A stretch of 64,000 bases of DNA, from positions 1-64,000 of the forward strand of contig CAJNCF010000003.1 of NCBI GenBank assembly GCA_905221195.1, read 5' to 3'. This DNA comes from a bacterium (GTDB lineage Bacteria; Bacillota; Bacilli; Lactobacillales; Streptococcaceae). Below, piece after piece: positions 19,955 to 29,298 of this stretch (the first letter of the stretch is position 1; each line of letters opens with the position of its first letter). The notes beneath the pieces are model-generated. The model did no database searches, was not told the origin of the DNA, and saw nothing but the letters and a program-made list of their open reading frames with translations. The position numbers were made by a program, and so were the translations under genes.

Positions 19955-20179
19955 TTATTTTGTTTGCTCTTCAACGTAGGCAACCAAGTCACCAACTGTT
20001 TTCAAGTCATCTTCTGCTTCGATTTGGATATCAAAAGCATCTTCGATTTCTGAGATTACTTGGAACAAGTCCAATGAATCTGCGTCCAAGTCATCAAAAG
20101 TTGATTCAAGTGTTACTTCTGATGCGTCTTTTCCAAGTTCTTCAACGATAATTTCTTGTACTTTTTCAAATACTGCCAT
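19955..20179 (-). CDS. acpP: Acyl carrier protein
   Basis: A 74-residue acidic carrier with Ser35 in [10 protein letters not shown] as the phosphopantetheine attachment site. Located between fabH and fabK, with an AGGAG Shine-Dalgarno. The Leu-Phe after DSLD replaces the more usual VE of housekeeping ACPs; the functional fab context leaves little doubt. Confidence 0.93.
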   Translation of the reverse strand: MAVFEKVQEIIVEELGKDASEVTLESTFDDLDADSLDLFQVISEIEDAFDIQIEAEDDLKTVGDLVAYVEEQTK

Positions 20180-20237
20180 AATAGGACTCCTTTAAAATAA
20201 ATAGTTTTTTATAACAATGTGTTCACCACATGATTAC

Positions 20238-21212
20238 CTAAATTGTAAGAATGAGCGTGCCCCAGGTCAAACCTCCACCGAAGCCTGATAAAAGAACAGT
20301 CTGGCTACCATCTAAATGGATGAGACCTTGTTCTACACACTCTGAAAGTAAAATCGGGATACTTGCTGCACTGGTATTACCATATTCCATCATATTGGCT
20401 GGAAGTTTAGCTCGGTCGACACCGATTTTTCTAGCCATCTTATCCAAAATACGGTCATTAGCCTGATGAAGTAGCAGATAATCCAAGTCTCTTGCCTCTA
20501 CAGGAGATTCTTCAATAGTCTGGTTAATAGACTTGGCTACATCCCGAATAGCAAAATCAAAGACTGCGCGGCCATCCATCTTCAAAAATGAATCTGCACT
20601 TTCTTGATCTGAAAATGGAGATTGCAAGCCTGAATGTCCATACGTCAAACACTCACTGCGACTTCCATCGCTATTGAGACTCTCAGCTAAGAAATGCTCT
20701 TGCTCGCTAGCTTCTAGCAAGACACCACCAGCACCATCTCCAAACAACACAGCTGTTGATCGGTCTGACCAATCGACTGCCTTAGAGAGGGTTTCACTAC
20801 CAATCACCAAACCTTTTTGAAAGCGACCAGAAGCGATAAACTTTTCAGCAGTTGACAAGGCAAATACAAATCCACTACAAGCAGCTGTTAGGTCAAAAGC
20901 AAAGGCCTTATTGGCACCAATATTAGCTTGGACTCGAGCAGCTGTAGAGGGCATCATCGAATCTGGAGTAATGGTAGCTAGGATGATAAAATCCAACTCT
21001 TCCCCTGTGATTCCAGCTTTTGCCATCAGTTTCTTAGCAACTTCTGTAGCCAAATCACTAGTAGATTCTGTTCTTGAAATATGCCTTTGTCGTATTCCCG
21101 TCCGACTTGAAATCCACTCATCATTGGTATCCATAATCTGAGCCAAATCATGATTTGTAACCACTTGCTCTGGCACATAATGAGCAACCTGGCTTATTTT
21201 TGCAAAAGCCAT
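20238..21212 (-). CDS. fabH: Beta-ketoacyl-ACP synthase III
   Basis: A 324-residue initiating condensing enzyme that joins acetyl-CoA and malonyl-ACP. Its triad is Cys112 ([10 protein letters not shown]), His in LLHQANDRI and Asn in [10 protein letters not shown]. Its start shares one base with the fabT stop (TAATG). Confidence 0.96.
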   Translation of the reverse strand: MAFAKISQVAHYVPEQVVTNHDLAQIMDTNDEWISSRTGIRQRHISRTESTSDLATEVAKKLMAKAGITGEELDFIILATITPDSMMPSTAARVQANIGANKAFAFDLTAACSGFVFALSTAEKFIASGRFQKGLVIGSETLSKAVDWSDRSTAVLFGDGAGGVLLEASEQEHFLAESLNSDGSRSECLTYGHSGLQSPFSDQESADSFLKMDGRAVFDFAIRDVAKSINQTIEESPVEARDLDYLLLHQANDRILDKMARKIGVDRAKLPANMMEYGNTSAASIPILLSECVEQGLIHLDGSQTVLLSGFGGGLTWGTLILTI

Positions 21213-21646
21213 TATTTCAAATCCTCCAAAAATTGATAAAGTTTAGTCAAACCTTTGCTCATAACTTCAGTTTCTTCCTTGCTCATACCTTCGATAATAT
21301 TTTCGACCATGGCCTTGTGGAAACGTTTATGTAGTCTATGAACCAAGCGACCCTTCTTTGTCAAATGCAGATGCACCACACGACGATCCTGCTCTGAACG
21401 AATGCGTTCAATGTAACCCTTACGTTCAAGATTGTTTAAACTTGTCGTAACGGTCCCAAGAGTCACCATCAACTCTTTTGACACTTGACTTGGTGTCACG
21501 TCTGGGAATTTTCCAATTACATCGATCGTATGTACTTCTTTGATGGAGATATCCTTGAAACGACTACCCCTCAAGCTAACTTCCTCGATGACGAGGACAT
21601 TGTTAAATATAGATGTTAAATATTCATTAATTCGTTGGTAGTCCAA
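21212..21646 (-). CDS. fabT: MarR-family fatty-acid synthesis repressor FabT (TTG start)
   Basis: A 144-residue winged-helix repressor of the fab cluster; long-chain acyl-ACP enhances its DNA binding in pneumococcus. The MarR wing is visible ([23 protein letters not shown]). I place the start at a TTG encoding the residue before [15 protein letters not shown] lies 8 nt upstream, and the resulting length and N-terminus match what I recall of pneumococcal FabT. The alternative ATG at 21728-21730 overlaps the -35 element of the fabT promoter, so it would lie upstream of the transcription start. First gene of the fab operon. Confidence 0.9.
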   Translation of the reverse strand: MDYQRINEYLTSIFNNVLVIEEVSLRGSRFKDISIKEVHTIDVIGKFPDVTPSQVSKELMVTLGTVTTSLNNLERKGYIERIRSEQDRRVVHLHLTKKGRLVHRLHKRFHKAMVENIIEGMSKEETEVMSKGLTKLYQFLEDLK

Positions 21647-21672
21647 TCTCTTTTCCCTCCTTTTCAAAAAAA

Positions 21673-21730
21673 CTTTTACAATCAAAACATTTGACAAAAG
21701 AATTATATCAAACTTCAAAGAATGACGCAA
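21673..21730 (-). promoter_or_regulatory. fabT promoter and FabT operator
   Basis: Minus-strand TTGCGT (21725-21730), 17 nt, TATAAT (21702-21707). A FabT-like box TTTTGATTGTAAAAG (21673-21687) lies just downstream of the expected transcription start, so FabT would repress its own operon. Confidence 0.75.
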
Positions 21731-21738
21731 GTATTTTT

Positions 21739-22524
21739 TTATTTCCCTGTAAATTTAGGTCTTCTTCTCTCCGAATGAGCCCGAACTCCTTCTTTAAAAT
21801 CCTCCGTTTTAGCTAGAGCTTCTTGAAGGTTTAGTTCTAAAGCAGCATAATCTTGCCAATCTTTAAATTGGCTCTCCCAAACCAACTTCTTGATAGCTGC
21901 ATAAGAATTAGCTGAACCACGTCTTAATTTTTTAAGAAGCTGTTCTCTAGTTTTTTCGAGTTTATCAGCTTCACAGACGCGGTAAACAAGCCCCCACTCT
22001 AGAGCTTTTTCTGCGGTCAAAGCCTCTCCTGTCATAGCTAGTTGAGTTGCACGCGTCACACCAATACTACGACTCAGGAGGTGAATCCCACCTGCATCTG
22101 GAGCCAAACCAACGCCAACAAAGGCTTGAATAAATTTAGCCTTATCCGTTGCCAGACAGAAATCTGCAGCAACAGCCATATTTGCTGCAGCACCTGCAAC
22201 AGCCCCATCAACTTCCATCAAGACAGGTTTAGCAATTTGCTTGATTTTATAAGAAATCGTATTGACCAATTCTGCGATTTTCGTTAATGATGGAATATCA
22301 TCCTCATCTACTGCACGCTTCATCTCTACTAAATCTCCCCCAACTGAGAAGACTTTGCCATTGGCATTGATCAAGATAAAATGCACAGCTGGATCCTCTT
22401 CCGCCAGAGTCAAGGCTTCTAAAATCTCCTCACACATGGGAATATGGAAACCATTAGCGACATCAGGACGGTTCAACGTAATGATTGCCAAATCCTCTTC
22501 AAGCTGATAAATAATATGTTCCAT
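21739..22524 (-). CDS. fabM: Trans-2-decenoyl-ACP isomerase FabM
   Basis: A 261-residue crotonase-superfamily protein ([17 protein letters not shown], then [18 protein letters not shown] for the oxyanion hole). In streptococci FabM isomerises trans-2 to cis-3 decenoyl-ACP and so creates unsaturated fatty acids. It lies directly upstream of fabT with its own promoter. An enoyl-CoA hydratase role is possible from sequence alone, but the position is that of fabM. Confidence 0.93.
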   Translation of the reverse strand: MEHIIYQLEEDLAIITLNRPDVANGFHIPMCEEILEALTLAEEDPAVHFILINANGKVFSVGGDLVEMKRAVDEDDIPSLTKIAELVNTISYKIKQIAKPVLMEVDGAVAGAAANMAVAADFCLATDKAKFIQAFVGVGLAPDAGGIHLLSRSIGVTRATQLAMTGEALTAEKALEWGLVYRVCEADKLEKTREQLLKKLRRGSANSYAAIKKLVWESQFKDWQDYAALELNLQEALAKTEDFKEGVRAHSERRRPKFTGK

Positions 22525-22560
22525 CTGGACTCCTTTTTGTTTTTATAAGCAAGTTAAATC

Positions 22561-22602
22561 ATTTTATTATCAAAGTATATCTTTTTTACTCTAAAAAAGC
22601 AA
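22561..22602 (-). promoter_or_regulatory. fabM promoter with FabT-like half box
   Basis: Minus-strand TTGCTT (22597-22602), 17 nt, TATACT (22574-22579). ACTTTGATAATAAAAT (22561-22576) overlaps the -10 and resembles the FabT box with its right half degraded. In pneumococcus fabM is regarded as outside FabT control, so the box may be inactive. Confidence 0.6.
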
Positions 22603-22677
22603 GAATAAGAATGTAATAAGTGTCTCAGCCGATTTTAGATTCCTTATCTTTCCCTGTAAAATAGCTTATTTTCTTCA

Positions 22678-22706
22678 TTGAAAAAAGGCTTTCTTTCTGC
22701 TATAAT
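22678..22706 (+). promoter_or_regulatory. Aspartokinase promoter
   Basis: TTGAAA, 17 nt, TATAAT with an extended TG (TGC-TATAAT). Near-consensus, 30 nt upstream of the ATG, divergent from fabM. Confidence 0.8.
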
Positions 22707-22735
22707 CGTATAAAATACTTACTTTAGGAGTTCTT

Positions 22736-24100
22736 ATGAAAGTTGTTAAATTTGGAGGTAGCTCTCTTGCCTCTGCTGGTCAATTAGAAAAAGTTTTAAA
22801 CATCGTTAAAAGCGATCCAGAACGCCGTTTTGTAGTCGTTTCTGCGCCTGGTAAACGCAATGCTGAAGATACTAAGGTTACGGATGCCTTGATTAAATAC
22901 TACCGCGACTATGTTGCTGGTAATGATATTAGCAAGAGTCAAAGCTGGATTATCGACCGCTATGCTGCTATGGTTAGCGAATTGGGACTAAAGCCAGCTA
23001 TTCTAGAAAAAATTTCTAAAAGCATTCGTGCCTTGGCCACTCTGCCTATCGAAGAAAATGAATTTCTCTACGATACCTTCCTAGCGGCGGGTGAAAATAA
23101 CAATGCTAAATTGATTGCTGCCTACTTTAATCAAAATGGGATCGATGCACGCTATGTACACCCTAGAGAAGCTGGTATTGTGGTCACAAGTGAACCTGGT
23201 CACGCTCGCATCATTCCATCAAGTTATGACAAGATTGAAGAATTGACAAACGCCAATGAAGTCCTTGTCATTCCTGGTTTCTTTGGAGTTACTAAGGAAA
23301 ATCAAATCTGTACCTTCTCACGTGGAGGCTCTGATATTACAGGTTCTATCATTGCTGCAGGGGTTAAGGCTGACCTCTATGAAAACTTTACGGATGTTGA
23401 TGGTATCTTTGCAGCCCATCCTGGTATTATTCACCAACCACACTCGATCCCTGAGTTGACCTACCGTGAAATGCGAGAATTGGCCTATGCAGGATTCTCA
23501 GTCCTTCATGACGAAGCCCTTCTTCCTGCCTACCGCGGAAAAATCCCTCTGGTTATCAAAAATACAAACAACCCTGATCATCCAGGTACTCGTATCGTTC
23601 TAAAACACAGTAGTGATGAATTTCCAGTTGTAGGAATTGCCGGTGACTCTGACTTTGTCAGCATCAACATGTCCAAATACCTCATGAACCGCGAGATTGG
23701 ATTTGGTCGCAAGGTTCTGCAAATCCTTGAAGACCTCAACATCGGTTGGGAACATATGCCAACTGGTATCGACGATCTTTCAATCATTCTCCGTTCTCGT
23801 GAACTAACTCCTATCAAGGAAGAAGAAATCCTTCGTCAGTTGGTTCAAAAGGCTGAAGTAGACCATGCAGAAATCGAACACGACCTTTCAATCATTATGA
23901 TTGTTGGAGAAAAAATGAAGAGTCATATCGGAGTAACTGCTACTGCGACACGCGCTCTATCTGAAAACAAGATCAACATCCAGATGATGTCTCAAGGTTC
24001 TAGTGAAGTTTCTATCATGTTTGTTGTTAATAAAGACCAAGAAAAAGCGGCAATTAAAGCCCTCTATAATGCCTTTTTCGGTGAAAGCAAGGAAGACTAA
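22736..24100 (+). CDS. Aspartate kinase
   Basis: A 454-residue monofunctional aspartokinase, first step of the lysine, threonine and methionine pathway. It has the N-terminal KFGGSSLAS motif, the FSRGGSDITGS substrate loop and two C-terminal ACT domains (GIAGDSDFVSINMSKYL; IMIVGEKMKSHIGVTATATRAL). No homoserine dehydrogenase domain is present. The DUF956 gene starts 2 nt downstream and is probably cotranscribed. Confidence 0.94.
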   Translation: MKVVKFGGSSLASAGQLEKVLNIVKSDPERRFVVVSAPGKRNAEDTKVTDALIKYYRDYVAGNDISKSQSWIIDRYAAMVSELGLKPAILEKISKSIRALATLPIEENEFLYDTFLAAGENNNAKLIAAYFNQNGIDARYVHPREAGIVVTSEPGHARIIPSSYDKIEELTNANEVLVIPGFFGVTKENQICTFSRGGSDITGSIIAAGVKADLYENFTDVDGIFAAHPGIIHQPHSIPELTYREMRELAYAGFSVLHDEALLPAYRGKIPLVIKNTNNPDHPGTRIVLKHSSDEFPVVGIAGDSDFVSINMSKYLMNREIGFGRKVLQILEDLNIGWEHMPTGIDDLSIILRSRELTPIKEEEILRQLVQKAEVDHAEIEHDLSIIMIVGEKMKSHIGVTATATRALSENKINIQMMSQGSSEVSIMFVVNKDQEKAAIKALYNAFFGESKED

Positions 24101-24102
24101 TC

Positions 24103-24474
24103 ATGGCCCAATCACTTAATAAAACAGTGCTTCTCAGTACGACAGGAACTTCCTACCTCTCTATAGCTGGGAAAGTTGGGAAATTCCTTGTCGGAGATCA
24201 GGCTCTGGAATTTTACCCAGATGTTAATGTCGAACAATTTATCCAGATTCCTTGGGACCATATCAACCAGATTGGAGCCAATGTTACTGGTCGCAAAATC
24301 AGTCGCCACTTCGAAGTCTTTACAGACAGAGGAAAATTCCTCTTTGCTTCAAAAGACTCAGGTGCTATTCTTAAAATTGCTCGTGAAAAACTAGGCAATG
24401 ACAAGGTCGTCAAACTTCCTACTTTGATTCAGACCATTGGTCAAAAATTTAAAAATCTATTTGCAAAAAAGTAG
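24103..24474 (+). CDS. DUF956 family protein
   Basis: A 123-residue protein beginning MAQSLNKTVLLSTTGTSYL with a central PWDHINQIGANVTG segment, as in DUF956. Some DUF956 genes (manO) accompany mannose PTS operons, but no PTS gene is nearby here. The C-terminus is basic and Phe/Lys-rich (KFKNLFAKK). It follows aspartokinase by 2 nt, and its last codons contain the -35 of the serS promoter. Confidence 0.82.
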   Translation: MAQSLNKTVLLSTTGTSYLSIAGKVGKFLVGDQALEFYPDVNVEQFIQIPWDHINQIGANVTGRKISRHFEVFTDRGKFLFASKDSGAILKIAREKLGNDKVVKLPTLIQTIGQKFKNLFAKK

Positions 24475-24489
24475 AAACTTTAGTATAAT
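24461..24489 (+). promoter_or_regulatory. serS promoter
   Basis: TTGCAA (24461-24466), 17 nt, TATAAT (24484-24489). It overlaps the end of the upstream gene and gives a leader of about 190 nt containing the T-box. Confidence 0.75.
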
Positions 24490-24495
24490 CATAGC

Positions 24496-24672
24496 AACGG
24501 ATAAGTAGGTTATCTTCTTCTTTCAGAAAGTCTGCGGGTGCTGCGAGCAGATAGGAGGGATAGGTGAAATTCTACCGTTAGTAACAATTACATACACAAT
24601 CAAGTGCACACCTGTGAAGTTGGATGGAACCGTGGCCCTGCCACTCCAACGCTTTGTCAGGTGTGCTTTTTT
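24496..24672 (+). promoter_or_regulatory. T-box riboswitch controlling serS
   Basis: The leader holds the T-box core AAGTTGGATGGAACCGTGG followed by a terminator whose outer arms are GCACACCTG (24606-24614) and CAGGTGTGC (24658-24666), then TTTTTT. Uncharged tRNA(Ser) pairing with the TGGAACC element would favour the antiterminator and let serS be transcribed. I could not fix the specifier codon with certainty. Confidence 0.88.
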
Positions 24673-24687
24673 CATAAAGGAGTTCTT

Positions 24688-25962
24688 ATGTTAGATATCA
24701 AACGTATTCGTACAGACTTTGATGCTGTCGCAGAAAAATTGGCTACACGTGGTGTAGATCCTGCTGTCTTGAATGAGATGAAAGAAATCGATGCTAAACG
24801 TCGTGACATCTTGGTCAAGGTTGAAACTTTAAAAGCAGAACGTAACACAGTTTCTGCTGAGATTGCCCAAGCTAAGCGCAACAAGGAAAATGCAGATGAC
24901 AAGATTGCTGCCATGCAAACCCTATCTGCTGAGGTTAAAGCCTTGGATGCTGAATTGGCAGAAATCGATGCTAAATTGACAGAATTTACCACTACTCTCC
25001 CAAACATCCCAGCTGACAGTGTTCCTGTTGGGGCTGATGAAGATGACAATGTGGAAGTTCGCCGTTGGGGGACTCCACGCGAGTTTGACTTCGAACCAAA
25101 AGCTCACTGGGATCTTGGTGAAGACCTTGATATCCTTGACTGGGAACGCGGTGGTAAGGTAACAGGCGCTCGCTTCCTCTTCTATAAAGGCCTAGGTGCT
25201 CGTTTGGAACGTGCTATCTACAACTTTATGTTGGATGAGCATGGAAAAGAGGGCTATACTGAAGTCATCACACCTTACATGGTTAACCACGACTCTATGT
25301 TCGGTACTGGTCAATATCCAAAATTCAAGGAAGACACTTTTGAACTCAGCGACAGCAATTATGTCCTTATTCCTACAGCTGAAGTTCCTCTAACAAACTA
25401 CTACCGTGATGAAATCCTGGACGGTAAAGACCTGCCAATCTACTTCACTGCTATGAGTCCATCATTCCGTTCTGAGGCTGGTTCAGCTGGTCGTGATACT
25501 CGTGGCTTGATTCGTCTGCACCAATTCCACAAGGTTGAAATGGTTAAATTTGCCAAACCAGAAGAATCTTACGAAGAATTGGAAAAAATGACAGCCAACG
25601 CTGAAAATATCCTTCAAAAGCTCAACCTGCCATACCGTGTCGTTGCTCTCTCTACAGGAGATATGGGCTTCTCAGCTGCTAAAACTTACGACTTGGAAGT
25701 GTGGATTCCAGCACAAAATACTTATCGTGAAATCTCAAGCTGTTCAAACACAGAAGATTTCCAAGCTCGTCGTGCCCAAATCCGTTACCGTGATGAAGCC
25801 GATGGCAAGGTGAAATTGCTCCACACCTTAAACGGTTCTGGACTTGCAGTTGGACGTACAGTGGCTGCTATTCTTGAAAACTACCAAAATGCAGATGGTT
25901 CTGTGACCATCCCAGAAGCACTTCGTCCATACATGGGTGGAGCTGAAGTTATCAAACCATAA
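24688..25962 (+). CDS. serS: Seryl-tRNA synthetase
   Basis: A 424-residue class II synthetase. It has the N-terminal tRNA-binding coiled coil (about 30-100, [19 protein letters not shown]), motif 2 ([21 protein letters not shown]) and motif 3 ([15 protein letters not shown]). The start at [14 protein letters not shown] follows AAAGGAG. A longer in-frame start lies inside the T-box terminator and is not credible. A bidirectional terminator follows. Confidence 0.97.
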   Translation: MLDIKRIRTDFDAVAEKLATRGVDPAVLNEMKEIDAKRRDILVKVETLKAERNTVSAEIAQAKRNKENADDKIAAMQTLSAEVKALDAELAEIDAKLTEFTTTLPNIPADSVPVGADEDDNVEVRRWGTPREFDFEPKAHWDLGEDLDILDWERGGKVTGARFLFYKGLGARLERAIYNFMLDEHGKEGYTEVITPYMVNHDSMFGTGQYPKFKEDTFELSDSNYVLIPTAEVPLTNYYRDEILDGKDLPIYFTAMSPSFRSEAGSAGRDTRGLIRLHQFHKVEMVKFAKPEESYEELEKMTANAENILQKLNLPYRVVALSTGDMGFSAAKTYDLEVWIPAQNTYREISSCSNTEDFQARRAQIRYRDEADGKVKLLHTLNGSGLAVGRTVAAILENYQNADGSVTIPEALRPYMGGAEVIKP

Positions 25963-25966
25963 AAAT

Positions 25967-25998
25967 AAGGTTTAGCTATTTCTAGCTAGACCTTTTTT
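25967..25998. terminator. Convergent terminator between serS and the TDT gene
   Basis: Arms AAGGTTTAGCT and AGCTAGACCTT, with A and T runs outside. The minus-strand gene stop lies inside the right arm. Confidence 0.75.
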
Positions 25999-26885
25999 CG
26001 TAACCAAATCAGATAAGAGCCTAATACAAAGAGTAAAATAGTTAAGCAAATAACAGTTTCAGCCACTACCAGATAATCCAGAAATGGAAGTTTCAAGATT
26101 CCTTGACCCATCTTAAGCGAGGTAGCCGTGATAATGGTTGGGAAGGTTAAGGCTGAGAAGGCTGGTTGAAAGCCTTGTTTTAAAATATTAGGTAGACGAG
26201 TTAAAACAAAGAAAAAGAAGGATTGAGAAGCCAAAATCATGACGATCAAGAACCAAGTCGGTAGGCTCTCTCCTCCAACTCGAACCAGGGAAGCCAAGAG
26301 CAGAGAGAAGGGAGCACAGTAGATTCCTTCCTGTCCAAGCATGGCTACAGGGAGTGGATGTTTCTTTAAATCACTATAAATAAGGGGATAGAGATAGAAG
26401 GTCAAGAGAAAACCAAAACTCAAGGTCGCATAGGCAATCTCGATAATGCCTACCAGAGGATAAGTCAAGGCTACTACTGCTATCCCCACGTAGAGTACCG
26501 TCCAGCTTGGAGTAGCATGAACCCTCCGACCAGGACAGGCAAATTTGATGGTGAATCCAGCAATAAGAGCCAAATCCAAGAGAAATGAAAACCACCAGAG
26601 TCCTTGCGCTACTAAAGGAAGATGAGGAAACACGCGAAAAACATAGGTCGATAAAATCATCCCAGCCATGGGAAAGGTGGCCATTCCTGACAAAAGAGGG
26701 GGCTTGGTCAACTCTTGCTTGGTTTCTTTCCAATTAAAAAGATGCAGAAGCAAAAAGTAAATCCACAAACTCAAACCTGTCAAACTAAATACCTGTGACA
26801 GAACTGGCAACATATCTAAAACGAGATTTCCAGCTCCTGCCAAACCTAGCAAGCAACCAGAAAATACTAAGGGGAGTTTTTTCAT
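25986..26885 (-). CDS. TDT/SLAC1-TehA family membrane transporter
   Basis: A 299-residue integral membrane protein with about ten hydrophobic segments and little soluble sequence, resembling the tellurite-resistance/dicarboxylate (TDT) family that includes TehA and plant SLAC1 anion channels. The pneumococcal counterpart at this position has been labelled 'exfoliative toxin, putative', a misleading name. The start ATG (MKKLPLVFSGC) has GGAGG seven nt upstream. The substrate is unknown. Single gene between serS and an AhpD-like gene. Confidence 0.8.
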   Translation of the reverse strand: MKKLPLVFSGCLLGLAGAGNLVLDMLPVLSQVFSLTGLSLWIYFLLLHLFNWKETKQELTKPPLLSGMATFPMAGMILSTYVFRVFPHLPLVAQGLWWFSFLLDLALIAGFTIKFACPGRRVHATPSWTVLYVGIAVVALTYPLVGIIEIAYATLSFGFLLTFYLYPLIYSDLKKHPLPVAMLGQEGIYCAPFSLLLASLVRVGGESLPTWFLIVMILASQSFFFFVLTRLPNILKQGFQPAFSALTFPTIITATSLKMGQGILKLPFLDYLVVAETVICLTILLFVLGSYLIWLRKKV

Positions 26886-26945
26886 CCTAACCTCCAATAA
26901 TCATGTTAGTTTCAGTATAGCATAAAAGCGCTTAAATGAGGACTT

Positions 26946-26979
26946 AAAAAACGAAGTCCGATTATTTCAGACTTCATTT
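26946..26979 (-). terminator. Terminator of the AhpD-like gene
   Basis: Arms GAAGTCTGA and TCGGACTTC on the minus strand, followed by GTTTTTT. Confidence 0.75.
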
Positions 26980-26993
26980 TACTCAGATATGAA

Positions 26994-27545
26994 TTAAGCA
27001 TAAGGTTGCAATTCTGGATTAATTGGTGTATTGGCTAGGTTATTAGCATAGTTACAAAGGCTAGCAAGACTAACACCAAGAACTACATCCAAGGCATTTT
27101 GTTGGGTGTAGCCAGCTTCTAGAAACTCAGCCAAGGCTTCATCTCCTACACGACCCTTAGTATTGATAACTGCCAAGGTAAACTTAGCTAGGGTGTCCAA
27201 TTTAGGATCTGTTTCAATTGGAGTACGATTACGAAGGGCTTGCAGAAGGTCATCGTTCATCTGGATTTGTTTGATTGAAAAGGCTGTGTGACCTGCCACG
27301 CAGAAAGCACAACCATTAGTTACAGCTGCCGTGATTTGCACCACTTCACGCTCAACGGGTGTCAGGCTGTTGCGACGATTGATGGCTCCGACAGTTCTGT
27401 AGGCTTCTAAAGCAGTTGGTGCATTAGCCAAGAGACCGATTAGGTTAGGAATATAGCCATTGTTATCTTTTTCTACTGTTTCAAGGACTTCTTTCACTTC
27501 TGCTGGCGCTGATTCTACTGTATGAATTGTAAATGTTGTCATCAT
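26994..27545 (-). CDS. Carboxymuconolactone decarboxylase/AhpD-like protein
   Basis: A 183-residue AhpD-superfamily protein with the redox motif CAFCVAGH preceded by the conserved glutamate helix (TPVEREVVQITAAV). Members use the CxxC pair in peroxide or quinone-linked redox chemistry, but the substrate cannot be read from sequence. The start at MMTTFTIHTVES has AGAGG upstream; a few-codon longer start (MKRGF) lacks a site. It is monocistronic, with its own terminator. Confidence 0.85.
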   Translation of the reverse strand: MMTTFTIHTVESAPAEVKEVLETVEKDNNGYIPNLIGLLANAPTALEAYRTVGAINRRNSLTPVEREVVQITAAVTNGCAFCVAGHTAFSIKQIQMNDDLLQALRNRTPIETDPKLDTLAKFTLAVINTKGRVGDEALAEFLEAGYTQQNALDVVLGVSLASLCNYANNLANTPINPELQPYA

Positions 27546-27644
27546 AAAACCTCTTTTCATGTTGTTGAAATCTAGTCTATCACAGATTCTATACCGTGTA
27601 TAATATATATTTTAAATTGCACTGATAGAAATTTTTTATGAAAG

Positions 27645-27670
27645 CAAAAAATCACACGCAATGTGTGATT
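27645..27670 (-). terminator. Terminator of the amino-acid symporter gene
   Basis: Arms AATCACAC and GTGTGATT around a short loop, followed on the minus strand by TTTTTTGC, 4 nt after the gene stop. Confidence 0.75.
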
Positions 27671-27673
27671 CCA

Positions 27674-28996
27674 TTATTTATTAAAATACTTTTTAGTCTC
27701 AGCAATAACAACTGGTGATAAAACTAAGAGGGCAATCAAGTTTGGCAGAGCCATCAAGGCATTGACGATATCTGCGATAATCCAAACCATATCCAACTCG
27801 ATAAATCCTCCTAGCAAGACCATTAGAACAAAAATCACACGGTAAAGCCAGATCAAACGAACACCAAAGAGGAACTCGAAACAGCGTTCTCCATAGTAGT
27901 TCCAACCTAGAATCGTTGTAAAGGCAAAAAGTACAAGGAAGATGGTCAAGAGGGCAGGCCCAAAGTGTGAAAAGACTGTTGAGAAGGCTGACTGAGTCAA
28001 AGCCACTCCATTCAAGTCACTATTCCATACTCCAGTTACCAAGATGGTCAAACCAGTCAGAGTACAAATGATGAGGGTATCAATAAAGGTTCCTGTCATG
28101 GAAATCAAACCTTGCTCTACTGGTTCATTTGTCTTAGCTGCAGCAGCTGCAATGGGAGCAGAACCTAGACCAGATTCGTTTGAAAAGACACCACGCGCAA
28201 CACCATTTTGGATAGCCATCCGAATGCTAGCACCAGCAAAGCCACCTACTGCAGCAACAGGGCTAAAAGCTGATGTCAAGATTAAAGCGATTGTAGCAGG
28301 GAGTTTCCCAATATTGAAGAAAATAACTGTCAAGGTCCCTAAAATGTAAATAATCGCCATAAAAGGAACAACAGCTGTCGAAACCTTAGAAATAGACTTG
28401 AGTCCGCCAAAGACGGCAATCGCTACTAATACAGACAAAACGAGAGCTGTGACAGCTGGCGAAATAGTCGTTGTATTTTGGATAGATTCTGTAATCGAGT
28501 TAACTTGGGTGAAGGTTCCGATTCCCAACAAAGCTACTAAGACACCTGCGATAGCAAAGAAGATAGCAAGTGGTCGCCACTTTTCGCCCATCCCTAGAAG
28601 GATATAATGCATTGGTCCTCCCGCTACTGCACCATGGTCGTCCTTAGTTCGGTATTTGATAGCCAAGAGTCCTTCCGCATACTTGGTAGCCATCCCAAAG
28701 AAAGCAGCCATCCACATCCAAAAGAGAGCTCCTGGGCCACCGACCTTGATAGCCGTCGCCACCCCGATAATATTTCCCGTACCAACTGTCGCTGCTAGGG
28801 CTGTACACAAGGCCGCAAAACTGGATACATCACCATGCCCCTTGTCCTTGATAAAAATAAGCTGGAAGGCCTTGGACAGACGCAAAACCTGTAAAAGCCC
28901 CAAACGAGCAGTGAGATAAATCCCTGTTCCGACCAATAAAATCAAGAGAGGTGGGCCCCAAGCAAAAGCATCGATTGATTTAAGCAATTCTAACAT
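27674..28996 (-). CDS. AGCS-family sodium:alanine/glycine symporter
   Basis: A 440-residue transporter with about eleven membrane segments. It contains the AGCS signatures GVATAIKVGGPGALFWMWM and NESGLGSAPIAAAAAKT. The family imports alanine or glycine with sodium. A glycine riboswitch in its leader argues that glycine is the regulated substrate. Monocistronic, with promoter, riboswitch and terminator all visible. Confidence 0.92.
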   Translation of the reverse strand: MLELLKSIDAFAWGPPLLILLVGTGIYLTARLGLLQVLRLSKAFQLIFIKDKGHGDVSSFAALCTALAATVGTGNIIGVATAIKVGGPGALFWMWMAAFFGMATKYAEGLLAIKYRTKDDHGAVAGGPMHYILLGMGEKWRPLAIFFAIAGVLVALLGIGTFTQVNSITESIQNTTTISPAVTALVLSVLVAIAVFGGLKSISKVSTAVVPFMAIIYILGTLTVIFFNIGKLPATIALILTSAFSPVAAVGGFAGASIRMAIQNGVARGVFSNESGLGSAPIAAAAAKTNEPVEQGLISMTGTFIDTLIICTLTGLTILVTGVWNSDLNGVALTQSAFSTVFSHFGPALLTIFLVLFAFTTILGWNYYGERCFEFLFGVRLIWLYRVIFVLMVLLGGFIELDMVWIIADIVNALMALPNLIALLVLSPVVIAETKKYFNK

Positions 28997-29029
28997 TCTA
29001 TTCTCCTATCTTTTCAACCCCAAAAGAAA

Positions 29030-29054
29030 GAGCACATGCAAGATACATGTACTC
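29030..29054 (-). terminator. Expression-platform terminator of the glycine riboswitch
   Basis: Minus-strand GAGTACATG-TATCTTG-CATGTGCTC followed by TTTCTTTT, between the aptamer and the symporter start. Its formation probably depends on the aptamer state. Confidence 0.65.
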
Positions 29055-29079
29055 TGGAATGCTTAGATAAATGCTAAAA

Positions 29080-29175
29080 AGCGGTCTATCCTAGCTCTGT
29101 CCTTTTACCTGAGAGTTTGAGCAGTTACCTGCCTTGCCCCTTCGGTGCCTTTACGGTCTCTCCAGAGTTCCGTCC
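29080..29175 (-). promoter_or_regulatory. Glycine riboswitch (single aptamer)
   Basis: Minus-strand leader with the conserved glycine-aptamer pieces GGACGGAACTCTGGAGAGACC, then GGCACCGAAGGGGCAAGG and AACTCTCAGGTAAAAGGACAG. Only one aptamer is evident instead of the classical tandem. It sits upstream of the AGCS symporter. In family members of this context glycine usually turns transporter expression off, which is inference here. Confidence 0.93.
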
Positions 29176-29251
29176 ATTTACAGTCATGGAAAATCAAACG
29201 ATTCTCCACTTCTATTAAACTTCATTCGGTGTTGGTATTTAATTGATTCTT

Positions 29252-29280
29252 ATTTTACAAAAAATGTTGGCTTTTGTCAA
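29252..29280 (-). promoter_or_regulatory. Promoter of the riboswitch-symporter transcript
   Basis: TTGACA (29275-29280), exactly 17 nt, TAAAAT (29252-29257) on the minus strand. It overlaps nothing coding; the lipoprotein gene stop lies 19 nt upstream. Confidence 0.8.
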
Positions 29281-29298
29281 TGTGTTACTGGAAAAATC

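Noticed and set aside
21647..21730. FabT N-terminal extension from the upstream ATG
   Set aside because: That ATG overlaps the -35 element and would not be transcribed from the visible promoter; the TTG has an ideal ribosome-binding site.
24604..24687. Longer serS start ([11 protein letters not shown]...)
   Set aside because: These codons fall inside the T-box terminator; the ATG at 24688 has a proper Shine-Dalgarno and gives the family N-terminus.
25986..26885. Exfoliative toxin
   Set aside because: Older annotations use this name, but the sequence is a polytopic TDT/TehA-type membrane protein with no serine-protease motifs.
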